DNA of 34,635 nt from assembly GCA_937981585.1 (NCBI GenBank), contig CALJOA010000129.1:1-34635 (forward strand), given 5' to 3'. Shown in pieces: positions 1 through 7,847 of this stretch. The position numbers and the translations under genes are program-made. Source of the DNA: an uncultured Pirellulaceae bacterium (lineage in GTDB: Bacteria > Planctomycetota > Planctomycetia > Pirellulales > Pirellulaceae). Under the pieces are notes generated by a model. It saw only the letters and a list, made by a program, of their open reading frames with translations, was not told the origin of the DNA and did not search any database. Each line of letters starts with the position of its first letter. Within the stretch, counting starts at the first letter, position 1.

Positions 1-5
1 TTTTT

Positions 6-69
6 GACAGGATGAACATGATTGACATGATGAGCGATTTTTCATCATGTCAATCATGTCCATCCTGTC
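6..69. repeat. Long imperfect hairpin upstream of lepA, terminator-like on both strands
   Basis: The two 28-base arms (6-33 and 42-69) are reverse complements with a single mismatch, separated by an 8-base loop. The left arm begins GACAGGATGAACATGATTGA. A T-run precedes the left arm (1-5) and a GTTTTT run follows the right arm, so either strand would give a hairpin followed by U residues. It probably separates lepA from the gene upstream of the window. It also resembles dispersed intergenic palindromes common in planctomycete genomes; that link is from memory. Confidence 0.7.
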
Positions 70-155
70 CGTTTTTCGCCGAAGATAGGCGTTGGATCAG
101 AAGTCGCCACTGGGAAACTGACTACGCCTTAGGCGATTTCTGGTAAAACAAAGCC

Positions 156-1952
156 ATGAAACATATTCGAAATTTCTGCATCATCGCCCACATCGATCAT
201 GGAAAATCGACATTGGCGGATCGGCTGATCCAGACTTGTGGTGGCGTCACGCAGCGCGAACTTCACGAGCAGATGCTTGACTCGATGGACATCGAGCGCG
301 AACGCGGCATCACGATCAAAAGCAACACCATCACGCTGGACTACACAGGTCCTGACGGCAAAAACTACTTGCTCAATCTGATCGACACGCCTGGCCATGT
401 CGATTTTTCACACGAAGTCCGCCGCAGCCTGATGGCTTGTGACGGCGCACTGATAATCGTCGATGCGTCCCAGGGCGTCGAAGCACAAACGGTGGCCAAT
501 CTTTACCTCGCGCTCGAGCATGATCTCGAATTGCTGCCGGTGATCAACAAGATCGACCTACCAGCGGCCGACGAAGACAAGGCTCGCGAAGCCATCGATG
601 CGGAACTGGGCCTGGATCCGTTTGCGGCGATCCCGTGCTCAGCCAAAACCGGCGTTGGCGTTGATGATGTGCTTGCCGGGATTGTGGAACAGCTTCCTCC
701 TCCCTCTGGCGATCCTAATGCTCCGTTAAAGGCACTGGTTTTCGATGCACACTTTGACAAATATCGCGGCGTCATTCTGCAGTGCCGTGTAATGGAAGGA
801 ACGCTTAAGCCCAAAGACGTCATCCACTTCATGCACGCCGATCGAGACTTCAAAGTCGACGAACTCGGTTACAACCAACTGAAACTGATCCCAAAAAAAT
901 CACTCAGCGCCGGCGAGGTCGGCTATATCGTCGCAGGCGTCAAGAGTGTTCAAGACATCGAGATCGGCGATACGATTACTTTACTCGACCGTCCGGCCGA
1001 CGAACCGATTCCCGGCTATCAAGAAGCCCGTCAGGTCGTGTTTTCCTCAATCTATCCGATGAGCACCGACCAGTACGTCGACTTGACCAAGGCACTCGAC
1101 AAACTGGCAATCAACGATGCGGCGCTGACCTATGAAAAAGACTCTTCGGCCGCGCTTGGATTCGGATTTCGTTGTGGATTTCTGGGGCTGCTTCATCTCG
1201 ACGTTGTTCAGGAACGACTACAACGTGAGTTTGACATTGGACTGGTGATCTCGGCTCCTTCAGTCAAGTACCATCTGACGTTGAATGATGGCTCGGTGGT
1301 CGAATGTGATAACCCAACCTACTGGCCCGATCCGACGAGCATTGCGCACTGCACCGAACCGTACATTAAGGCCTCGATCCTGACGCCAGAGGAACACGTC
1401 GGCCCAGTGATGGAGCTTTGTCGAGAGCATCGTTCGGAAAGTCAAACGATGAATTATCTTTCGGTTGGCCGGATCGAAGTTGTCAGTGAGATGCCTCTGG
1501 GAGAGGTGCTGTTCGACTTTTATGGCAAACTGAAAATGATCACGCGCGGGTATGGCTCGTTTGACTACGACCCGATCGAGTATCGCAAAACTGACGTGGT
1601 AAAGGTTGACATTCTGGTCAACAAGGAACCAGTGGATACGCTTTCTTACCTGGTGCATCGTGAGAAGGCTCGGCCTCGAGCGCTTCGTTACTGTGAGCGG
1701 CTGGCCAAGGAGATTCCTCGTCACCAATTCAAGATCCCGATTCAGGGCGCGATCGGTGGTACCGTGATCGCTCGTTCAACGATTGCGCCGTTCAGAAAAG
1801 ACGTCACCGAAAAACTCTATGGCGGTGACGTGACGCGAAAGAAAAAACTGCTTGAAAAGCAGAAAAAGGGAAAGGCCAAAATGAAACAGTTTGGCAGCGT
1901 CAACATCCCTCAGAAGGCATTCGTTTCGGTCTTGCGTGCGGACAGTGACTAG
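156..1952 (+). CDS. lepA: Elongation factor 4 (LepA), ribosome-associated translational GTPase
   Basis: EF4 is a GTPase that binds ribosomes and acts on stalled or mis-translocated complexes; it works in the cytoplasm or at the membrane. The 598-residue length is normal for the family. The G1 motif AHIDHGKS is at residues 11-18, G3 DTPGH at 77-81, and G4 NKID at 131-134, with a SAK G5 element near 162. EF-G-like domains II, III and V follow. The LepA-specific basic C-terminal tail (GGDVTRKKKLLEKQ, then KMKQFGSVNIPQ) is intact and separates it from EF-G and TypA. The ATG at 156 puts the G1 motif at the usual distance from the N terminus; no strong Shine-Dalgarno sequence precedes it. It stands alone, with a hairpin upstream and about 400 bases of non-coding sequence downstream. 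Confidence 0.98.
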   Translation: MKHIRNFCIIAHIDHGKSTLADRLIQTCGGVTQRELHEQMLDSMDIERERGITIKSNTITLDYTGPDGKNYLLNLIDTPGHVDFSHEVRRSLMACDGALIIVDASQGVEAQTVANLYLALEHDLELLPVINKIDLPAADEDKAREAIDAELGLDPFAAIPCSAKTGVGVDDVLAGIVEQLPPPSGDPNAPLKALVFDAHFDKYRGVILQCRVMEGTLKPKDVIHFMHADRDFKVDELGYNQLKLIPKKSLSAGEVGYIVAGVKSVQDIEIGDTITLLDRPADEPIPGYQEARQVVFSSIYPMSTDQYVDLTKALDKLAINDAALTYEKDSSAALGFGFRCGFLGLLHLDVVQERLQREFDIGLVISAPSVKYHLTLNDGSVVECDNPTYWPDPTSIAHCTEPYIKASILTPEEHVGPVMELCREHRSESQTMNYLSVGRIEVVSEMPLGEVLFDFYGKLKMITRGYGSFDYDPIEYRKTDVVKVDILVNKEPVDTLSYLVHREKARPRALRYCERLAKEIPRHQFKIPIQGAIGGTVIARSTIAPFRKDVTEKLYGGDVTRKKKLLEKQKKGKAKMKQFGSVNIPQKAFVSVLRADSD

Positions 1953-2350
1953 CTGAATTCCCAAGGAAATTTTGCTGTCTAGGGCGTTGTGCAACTAAAT
2001 TTTGCTTGCGAATTTGGAATTCGATATCAGCTATGGCGTGCTAGTTTCCCGACCGGGACAAAATTAGTTCCGTAGATGTCGCAAAAATCCAGCAAATCAA
2101 ACTTTTTTCCATAGCTCATTGAATTGCCCTCAAGATGAACGGATTGAAATTTTTCATAGCGACCTAGCCCTCAAATGCCGATTTTTGGTAAACCCGACCT
2201 ATCTCTCCTCTGATTGCGCGACAATCGCGACTTCGTTAGTTAATATATTCCCCTCCTAAGAGGACAGGAAATCAAACAGACTTCTTGTTAGACTCTACTT
2301 TGCGAACAACAAACATCCAAAGCGGTTTTTCAAAAATCTCTGCCAGCCTT
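1953..2350. other. Intergenic region, no gene seen
   Basis: No convincing reading frame, RNA gene or terminator is visible between lepA and the aminotransferase. The last part (about 2236-2250) is AT-rich, with TAATAT at 2241-2246 as a possible -10 box for the downstream gene, but no good -35 box sits at the right distance. Confidence 0.5.
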
Positions 2351-3499
2351 ATGAGCCAAACTACAAACAAACCTGATCGGATGTTTCTTTCGGCTCCGCA
2401 TATGTCTGGAAGAGAAATTGAGTATGTAAAGCAGGCGTTTGAGTCGAACTACATCGCTCCGGTCGGTCCGCAGCTCAATCAATTCGAAGAAAAGTTCCGC
2501 GAGATCACCGGTTACAAATACTGCGTCGCGGTTTCCAATGGAACATCCGGATTGCACCTGGCGCTTCGCAGCGTTGGTGTCGGCGCCGGCGATATTGTTC
2601 TGGCGTCAACATTCACATTCATCGGCAGCGTTGCTTCGGCGAATTATTTGGGTGCTGAACTTGTTTTCATTGACAGTGAAAACGAAACCGGAAACATGGA
2701 CCCGGAAGTCCTTAAAGAAGAAGTCGAAAGGCTGGTCGCCGCGGGCACACCGCCGGCCGCGGTACTCCCAACCGACATCTACGGTCAGGCTTGTGATCTC
2801 GATCGAATTGTTGAAGTCTGTGAACCGTACGGAATTCCGGTTGTGTGCGACAGCGCCGAATCATTGGGCGCGACTTACAAAGGTCGTTGCGTCGGACACG
2901 CGGCCAGGATCGCCTCGTTTTCGTTTAATGGAAACAAAATCATTACGACTTCTGGCGGAGGAATGGTCGCCAGCAATGACGAAGCCCTGATCAAGAAGTG
3001 TCGCCACTGGGCGACACAGGCTCGCGAGCCCGTACTTCATTACGAACACCTAGAAGTCGGTTACAACTATCGAATGAGTAACATCCTGGCTGCGATCGGG
3101 TTGGGACAATTGGAAGTTCTCCAAGATCGCGTTGACGCCAAACGTTCCATCCACGCTCAATACGAAGAGCAATTAAAAGACGTACCTGGAATCAGTTTCC
3201 TCAAAGAAGCCGAATTCGGATGCTGCAACCGCTGGTTGACTGTCATCCGCGTTGGTGAAGAATCTGGCTCCACTCCGGGCAACGTAATCGCGGCTTTGGA
3301 AGAGCATAACATCGAGTCTCGCCCAGCTTGGAAACCGATGCACACGCAGACTTGCTTTGCCGATAACCGGGTTGTTGGTGGTGCTATCGCCGACGAAATC
3401 TACCGCACCGGCATGTGTCTTCCCAGTGGAACGATCATGACGCCCGAGGACATCACGCGAGTTTGCGACATCATCAAAGCGACAATTTCGGTCGCTTAG
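2351..3499 (+). CDS. DegT/DnrJ/EryC1/StrS-family PLP-dependent sugar aminotransferase
   Basis: These enzymes transfer an amino group from glutamate to a nucleotide-linked keto sugar, giving amino sugars for surface polysaccharides or glycans. From the ATG at 2351 the protein has 382 residues, typical of the family. The frame is open further upstream to a TTG at 2285, but the conserved start (MFLSAPHMSGREIEYV) lies just after the ATG. The SNGTSGLHLAL segment is the PLP phosphate-binding region. K196 in SFNGNKIITTSGGG is the expected Schiff-base lysine, and NYRMSNILAAIGLGQLE is the family signature near the C-terminal half. It most resembles the EpsN/PglE-type branch (from memory). No other sugar-nucleotide genes are adjacent, so the actual substrate cannot be read from context. 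A hairpin lies 10 bases past the stop. Confidence 0.92.
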   Translation: MSQTTNKPDRMFLSAPHMSGREIEYVKQAFESNYIAPVGPQLNQFEEKFREITGYKYCVAVSNGTSGLHLALRSVGVGAGDIVLASTFTFIGSVASANYLGAELVFIDSENETGNMDPEVLKEEVERLVAAGTPPAAVLPTDIYGQACDLDRIVEVCEPYGIPVVCDSAESLGATYKGRCVGHAARIASFSFNGNKIITTSGGGMVASNDEALIKKCRHWATQAREPVLHYEHLEVGYNYRMSNILAAIGLGQLEVLQDRVDAKRSIHAQYEEQLKDVPGISFLKEAEFGCCNRWLTVIRVGEESGSTPGNVIAALEEHNIESRPAWKPMHTQTCFADNRVVGGAIADEIYRTGMCLPSGTIMTPEDITRVCDIIKATISVA

Positions 3500-3508
3500 T
3501 AGTCAGCC

Positions 3509-3526
3509 ATTCCCGCAGGCGGGAAT
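3509..3526. terminator. Short GC-rich hairpin after the aminotransferase gene
   Basis: ATTCCCGC (3509-3516) and GCGGGAAT (3519-3526) are perfect reverse complements, starting 10 bases after the aminotransferase stop. The downstream T-tract is weak (TTTCT), so termination is plausible but not certain. A second degenerate palindrome (CCTG 3553-3556 ... CAGG 3571-3574) follows, suggesting a repeat pair rather than a simple terminator. Confidence 0.45.
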
Positions 3527-3888
3527 TCAGTTTCTAACCGCTTCAATGGAATCCTGCCTTACGCGGAAGTCAGGAGTGACCACGAGGGCATTTTCAATAT
3601 CGGTGTTCACTTTAGCGGAACGGCGCAAGCCGTACGGTCGAGCTTCTGCCTTGTGGTGAAAACGCTTGATATTTCCGGTCTAATCGCCTTGAAGCCACTG
3701 CAAATAGCCGGTTCTTCAAGGCGACCGGAGTCAGGGACGCCCTTACAACGTTGGCCGTTGCCTTTTTCGGCGTTTGATGCGACACTAGAGGACCGTACAA
3801 ATGAGGATTGGAAGCCCCCGCTCCGATCCTCTTTCTCTTTTGAATGTCCTGATGGCCAATGAGGTCATTACTGTTTAGAGGTTACTTA
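3527..3888. other. Intergenic region rich in inverted repeats, no gene seen
   Basis: The stretch holds at least three palindromic pieces. One is centred on 3553-3574. A GNRA-loop hairpin is ACGGC (3620-3624), GCAA, GCCGT (3629-3633), inside a TAGCGGAACGGCGCAAGCCGT context like a dispersed planctomycete element (from memory). A longer one pairs CGCCTTGAAG (3685-3694) with CTTCAAGGCG (3714-3723), extended by CCGGT/ACCGG outside a 5-base bulge. The only sizeable frame (3653-3862) has no family resemblance and covers these repeats, so I do not call it a gene. Confidence 0.5.
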
Positions 3889-5214
3889 ATGACACAGGTT
3901 CCTGAAGTAGAATTAAAAGACATCTTGCTGTCCAACAGTTCATTCGGCCCAAATGAAATCGCCGTCATCTCAAATAGGATTTGCAACGACTTTTCGCAAT
4001 TCCCGAGTTTGAAGGAAGTCACACAAGAACTTGAATCGCAAACCGAGCGGAGCCCTGCCACTTCAGTGCGACTTGGTGTGTGCCAGTATCTAACTGGAGA
4101 CTTCGAGTCGGCGATCACAACGCTTGGCAACGCCGACGGTGGAGCGTTGGCCTACTTCTACCAAGGCAAGTCATATTTTGCGTTGGAGAAATTCGATGAG
4201 TCGATCGCCGCGTACGAATCGGCTCAAAAGGCCGGATACAACGCCGATCAATGTCAGATCGCAATCGCGGAAGTCAAACGCAAGTCAAAAGACTTATCTG
4301 CGGCGATGGCGATCCTGGACAACATGTTTGGACCAGTTGAGCAAACTGCAGAGTACTTGTACCAGCGTGGCGCAACGATCGCAGCGATGAGTGACAACCC
4401 GGACGAAGTCTGCAAGCTCTACGAGCGAGCTGTTGAACTCGAGGACACTCACCCAGGCGCCCTTTTTGGATTGGCGCTTGAAAACGATCGACGCGGCAAC
4501 GACGAAAAAGCGATGGAGCTTTACCAACGCGCTGCAGCTGCTTTCCCAGCCAACGTTGGCGCGTTGCTTAACTTGGGATTGCTTTACGAAGATCACGACC
4601 AGTACGAGCGAGCGGCCCGCTGCTACGACCGAATTCTCGAATCGTTCCCCGCTCACGAACGAGCCGTGCTTTACCGGACCGACGCGATTGCTTCAATGGA
4701 CGAACATTACGATCACCGTCAGGAAAAGATCCTGCAGCAGATCGCCAGCGTAATGAGCATTCCAATCGCTCAATTCGAACTTTCGGTTCGCAGCCGAAAC
4801 TGCCTGCAAAAGATGGGCATTTTCTCGCTTGGCGATCTTTGCAAAGTCTCCGAGATGGAGTTGCTAAATAGTAAGAACTTCGGCGAGACTTCGTTGATCG
4901 AAATTCGCGAAATGATGTCCAACAAAGGGCTGATGATCGGTCAATTCGCACATCAGAAAGAAGCCGACGACGAACCAGTCGACACCAGCAACATGACGCC
5001 CGAAGAGCAAGTCATGCTTGATCGTCCGATTTCCGATCTCAACCTTTCAGTTCGCGCCCGTAAGTGCATGACTCGTTTGGGGCTGACAACGATCGGCGAA
5101 TTGATTCGTAAGTCGATGGACGACTTGCTGGAGTGCAAGAACTTCGGTGTGACGAGCCTGACTGAAGTCCGCGAAAAGCTGACTCAAAACGGTTTGAAAC
5201 TTCGCGGTGAGTAA
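3889..5214 (+). CDS. TPR protein with two tandem RNA polymerase alpha C-terminal domains
   Basis: The 441-residue protein joins tetratricopeptide-like repeats (about residues 50-285) to two copies of the RpoA C-terminal helix-hairpin-helix domain (about 289-351 and 376-441). It has none of the N-terminal alpha domain that dimerises and assembles polymerase. Aligned by eye to E. coli RpoA, copy 1 keeps the DNA-contact residues R265, N268, C269, G296, S299 and E302 (here R301, N304, C305, G332, S335, E338). Copy 2 keeps all but N268 (R389, C393, G420, S423, E426). K298 is Thr in both. The start is ATG 3889, preceded by AGAGG at 3877-3881; an in-frame ATG at 3859 lacks such a site. A strong terminator follows. 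A role in DNA or transcription-complex binding, with the TPRs as partner surface, is inference. Similar TPR/alpha-CTD proteins are annotated in planctomycetes (from memory). Confidence 0.88.
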   Translation: MTQVPEVELKDILLSNSSFGPNEIAVISNRICNDFSQFPSLKEVTQELESQTERSPATSVRLGVCQYLTGDFESAITTLGNADGGALAYFYQGKSYFALEKFDESIAAYESAQKAGYNADQCQIAIAEVKRKSKDLSAAMAILDNMFGPVEQTAEYLYQRGATIAAMSDNPDEVCKLYERAVELEDTHPGALFGLALENDRRGNDEKAMELYQRAAAAFPANVGALLNLGLLYEDHDQYERAARCYDRILESFPAHERAVLYRTDAIASMDEHYDHRQEKILQQIASVMSIPIAQFELSVRSRNCLQKMGIFSLGDLCKVSEMELLNSKNFGETSLIEIREMMSNKGLMIGQFAHQKEADDEPVDTSNMTPEEQVMLDRPISDLNLSVRARKCMTRLGLTTIGELIRKSMDDLLECKNFGVTSLTEVREKLTQNGLKLRGE

Positions 5215-5260
5215 AAGCCGTTGCAGCAGGCGTTTGCCTGTCGAGAAAGAACAACACCCG

Positions 5261-5291
5261 AGCCCAGTCGCATTTGCAACTGGGCTTTTTT
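5261..5291 (+). terminator. Rho-independent terminator after the TPR/alpha-CTD gene
   Basis: AGCCCAGT (5261-5268) pairs perfectly with ACTGGGCT (5279-5286) across a 10-base loop, followed by a run of T. It lies 46 bases past the stop codon. Confidence 0.88.
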
Positions 5292-5328
5292 GATTCGAGC
5301 ATTGAGCCAGCAGGAAAACGCAATCGGA

Positions 5329-5390
5329 AACCCGACGCGTAAGCGAGGGAAGGAACGTTTGCGTGAAATCCCTCGCTAACGCGTCGGGTT
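5329..5390. repeat. Intergenic palindromic repeat (ACCCGACGCGT type)
   Basis: The 22-base arms (5329-5350 and 5369-5390) are reverse complements with one mismatch and an 18-base loop. The right arm ends GCTAACGCGTCGGGTT. On the minus strand it encodes the VTRRVSEG-type peptide that appears in many small spurious planctomycete ORFs, which suggests a dispersed REP-like family (from memory). No terminator-type T-run follows. Confidence 0.75.
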
Positions 5391-5493
5391 ACCATTTTTG
5401 AGTTTTCACATTTAATCTAAAAGCGTTAGCCCCGGTTTGCCCCAAGCATTTGTTTTCAACAACAACTGATCCTTTCATCCCATCCAACTGAAA

Positions 5494-6624
5494 ATGAACA
5501 AACCGGGATTTGAATTCGAACTGCTTCACATTGACAAGAACTGTGGCGCGCGACTTGGCCGATTGACCACGCCCCGTGGCGTCATCGAACTACCAACCTT
5601 CATGCCAGTTGGAACCTGCGCGACAGTTAAAGGGCTAACGACGGGGTTGGTCAAATCAACTGGTGCTCAAATCATTCTTGGGAACACCTACCATCTCGAT
5701 CTTCGTCCCGGATCTGATTTGATTCAGGAACTTGGCGGGCTGCAAAACTACATGGGCTGGGACGGGCCCATGTTGACCGACAGCGGTGGGTTTCAAGTCT
5801 TCAGTCTGGCACAGCTAACTGAGGTCACCGAACAGGGAGCCACGTTCCGCTCTCACATCGACGGTTCAAAAGTCGAACTGACTCCCGAACGAAGCGTTCA
5901 GATCCAACAGGAACTTGGTTCCGACATCGCGATGGTGTTCGATCACGTGATTGCGCTTCCCAACGAAACTGTTGCGATCAAGGACGCGATGGAACGATCG
6001 GTGCGCTGGGCCAAGCGATCCAAAGACGCCCATACCCATCAGCAACAAATCCAACTCGCGATTGTCCAAGGCGGATTGGATGCTGAGCTTCGCGTTTCGT
6101 GTGCCCAGCAATTGATTGAACTTGATTTTCCCGGATATGCGATCGGTGGACTCAGCGTCGGTGAACCGCCGGCGCAGATGTACGAGATGTTAGACGTGAC
6201 TTGTCCTGTTCTTCCGGCGGAAAAGCCTCGATACCTGATGGGCGTTGGGCGGCCAGAAGACTTGCTCGAGGGCGTCCGTCGCGGCGTCGACATGTTCGAC
6301 TGCGTCATGCCGACTCGCAATGGCCGCAACGCAATGGCATTCACCGACAGTGGATTTCTGAAGCTTCGAAATGCAGTGCACGAGCGCGATCCCAGACCTC
6401 TACAAGCGGACGTCGAAACGGAGTATTCGCACTTGAGCCGTTCCTACATTCGTCATCTTTTCAAAGCCAACGAGATGATGGGGCCGATCCTGCTTTCACT
6501 TCACAATCTGGCCTATTACCAGCGGTTGATGCGACAGGCCAGAGAAGCAATCGCCAACGACGAGTTCATGGAGTTCTATCAGCAGCGAATGTCAGGCTGG
6601 AGTTCGGGCAAAAGCATTGACTGA
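5494..6624 (+). CDS. tgt: tRNA-guanine(34) transglycosylase, lacking the usual zinc cysteines
   Basis: Tgt swaps guanine 34 of GUN-anticodon tRNAs for the queuosine precursor preQ1. At 376 residues it is full length. The substrate-binding aspartate is D96 ([12 protein letters not shown]) and the nucleophile is D269 ([12 protein letters not shown]); GGLSVGEPP is also kept. The family normally carries a CxCxxC zinc site shortly before an SRxYxxHL segment. Here that stretch reads [14 protein letters not shown] (from residue 305), so all three cysteines are missing; only the later ligand-like histidine H337 ([11 protein letters not shown]) remains. The surrounding C-terminal sequence is well conserved, so this is replacement, not a frameshift. 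Start is ATG 5494, with the family N terminus following at once. It stands alone between a palindrome and the convergent carbohydrate block; no other queuosine gene is in view. Confidence 0.93.
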   Translation: MNKPGFEFELLHIDKNCGARLGRLTTPRGVIELPTFMPVGTCATVKGLTTGLVKSTGAQIILGNTYHLDLRPGSDLIQELGGLQNYMGWDGPMLTDSGGFQVFSLAQLTEVTEQGATFRSHIDGSKVELTPERSVQIQQELGSDIAMVFDHVIALPNETVAIKDAMERSVRWAKRSKDAHTHQQQIQLAIVQGGLDAELRVSCAQQLIELDFPGYAIGGLSVGEPPAQMYEMLDVTCPVLPAEKPRYLMGVGRPEDLLEGVRRGVDMFDCVMPTRNGRNAMAFTDSGFLKLRNAVHERDPRPLQADVETEYSHLSRSYIRHLFKANEMMGPILLSLHNLAYYQRLMRQAREAIANDEFMEFYQQRMSGWSSGKSID

Positions 6625-6812
6625 GAGCCTATAAGAGAGGCAAAACAAACACGCTTTGACCACCAATCGAGCGACAGCAAAACACGAAAACCACTGTCAC
6701 AAAGATAGATCAAGAAAAATCCACCCCCCGGAAACAGGAGGATGGAGCGATTGAGACCTAACGGGTCTTAGATAGAACTCGGCTTGGAATAACTTGTTGA
6801 AGCGCAGACGCT

Positions 6813-7727
6813 TTAACTATTTCTTCTACGACGACCAAGCAACATCAGCCCCCAGCCCAGTAGCAACGATCCTGCCCCCGGTTCGGGAACAGAGTTGATT
6901 CGGCTAATCACCAACGAATCGACCTCAAAAATAAAGATCTCGTTTAAGTTCGGGTCTGCCGTTGGCTGCAAAGAGTCGTCGAAGGCCAATCCGAAAGAGG
7001 CGTCGGGAGCGTTAATGTTGAGCCGAAAATCCTGCGGCTCGATGGCGAGGGTAGCAAACTCTTCACGAATCAGAACATCGTTGACGAAGAATCGGATCAC
7101 ATCGGTCTCCAGATCGATGCGATAATCGTTGAAATCTGTCGCGTCATAATTGGCAAGTAGAATTCCCTCGACGTTGCCGCCAGATGTAAAGCCCTGGTCA
7201 TCGAAGACATTGGTCAGCACGCCGTCTTGAGCAAAATTGCTGAGCAATTCAATGTCGATTTCATCGCGTTGGAAAACAGCCGGGAACATCGAGTCGAGAC
7301 CAAAAGTAAACATTCCTCCAACGAGTCCTGGGGAGAGTGGATTGCTGGCGTCATCAACAAACCGGGATCGAATTTCATAACGAACCCCTGCATTGGAAGT
7401 CGGGGCAAATATCTCGCGGGTGCGAATCTCATCGCCAAGAAAAAGGTTTCCCGCAGCAGAACCAAACGGGTTGAAAGTCTGAAGTCGCAATTTGAGTGTG
7501 CCATTGGAAACTTCCGGAAACCCAGTAAAAGCCGAAAGAGCTGGCGAATTGAGCTGGGTCCGACCAAAAAACGATTCGTCACCCGTCGACGAAAACGTAA
7601 ACACGCTTGTGTCGACAGCATTGCCGTCAAACTGCTCATCCAACAGCAATTGCCCACTTGCAGTAGGTAAAACAAGAAGTACAACCGAAAACGCCAAGAG
7701 AAAGCGAAAAACCATGGTGTCTCTCAT
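6813..7727 (-). CDS. PEP-CTERM exported GH16-like (concanavalin A-like) glycoside hydrolase
   Basis: The 304-residue protein has a signal peptide (hydrophobic residues 6-21, TASGQ cleavage region). The beta-sandwich domain contains the GH16 catalytic signature EIDIE at residues 156-160. The C-terminal sorting tag is VPEPG (280-284), a hydrophobic stretch and RRRR. PEP-CTERM tags are processed by exosortase, so it is probably exported and surface-held or matrix-bound. The active-site form has no extra bulge residue, as in lichenases, carrageenases and agarases and unlike most laminarinases (EIDxxE). Start may be ATG 7727 or ATG 7715, the latter having GAGAG close upstream. It is the last gene of the minus-strand carbohydrate block, separated from the previous one by a terminator, so it may have its own promoter. 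Exact substrate unknown. Confidence 0.82.
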   Translation of the reverse strand: MRDTMVFRFLLAFSVVLLVLPTASGQLLLDEQFDGNAVDTSVFTFSSTGDESFFGRTQLNSPALSAFTGFPEVSNGTLKLRLQTFNPFGSAAGNLFLGDEIRTREIFAPTSNAGVRYEIRSRFVDDASNPLSPGLVGGMFTFGLDSMFPAVFQRDEIDIELLSNFAQDGVLTNVFDDQGFTSGGNVEGILLANYDATDFNDYRIDLETDVIRFFVNDVLIREEFATLAIEPQDFRLNINAPDASFGLAFDDSLQPTADPNLNEIFIFEVDSLVISRINSVPEPGAGSLLLGWGLMLLGRRRRNS

Positions 7728-7738
7728 ATGTTAGGCCA

Positions 7739-7779
7739 AAATTAAAATCCACCCTCCTTTAGCAACAAGAAGGGTGGAT
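7739..7779 (-). terminator. Terminator between the two PEP-CTERM genes
   Basis: Read on the minus strand, ATCCACCCT (7779-7771) pairs with AGGGTGGAT (7755-7747) and is followed by TTTAATTTT. It lies about 70 bases after the stop of the 260-residue PEP-CTERM gene. Confidence 0.7.
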
Positions 7780-7847
7780 CGAAATAAATGAAACAGGCGG
7801 GCTAAAAAAGGCCTTCAAAGTCAGGCCCAGGATGCCACATCGATTGA

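Noticed and set aside
2252..2263. CCTCCTAAGAGG hairpin ahead of the aminotransferase gene
   Set aside because: A 4-base stem is too weak to call a regulatory structure.
3653..3862. Open frame of 69 codons upstream of the TPR/alpha-CTD gene
   Set aside because: It runs through intergenic palindromes, has no domain or ribosome binding site, and overlaps the upstream alternative start of the real gene.
5039..5395. Minus-strand frame of 118 codons beginning VTRRVSEG
   Set aside because: It is produced by the palindromic repeat and then runs antisense through the alpha-CTD coding region.
6754..6768. AGACC/GGTCT hairpin between tgt and the GH16-like gene as a terminator
   Set aside because: Five-base stem with no T-run on either strand.
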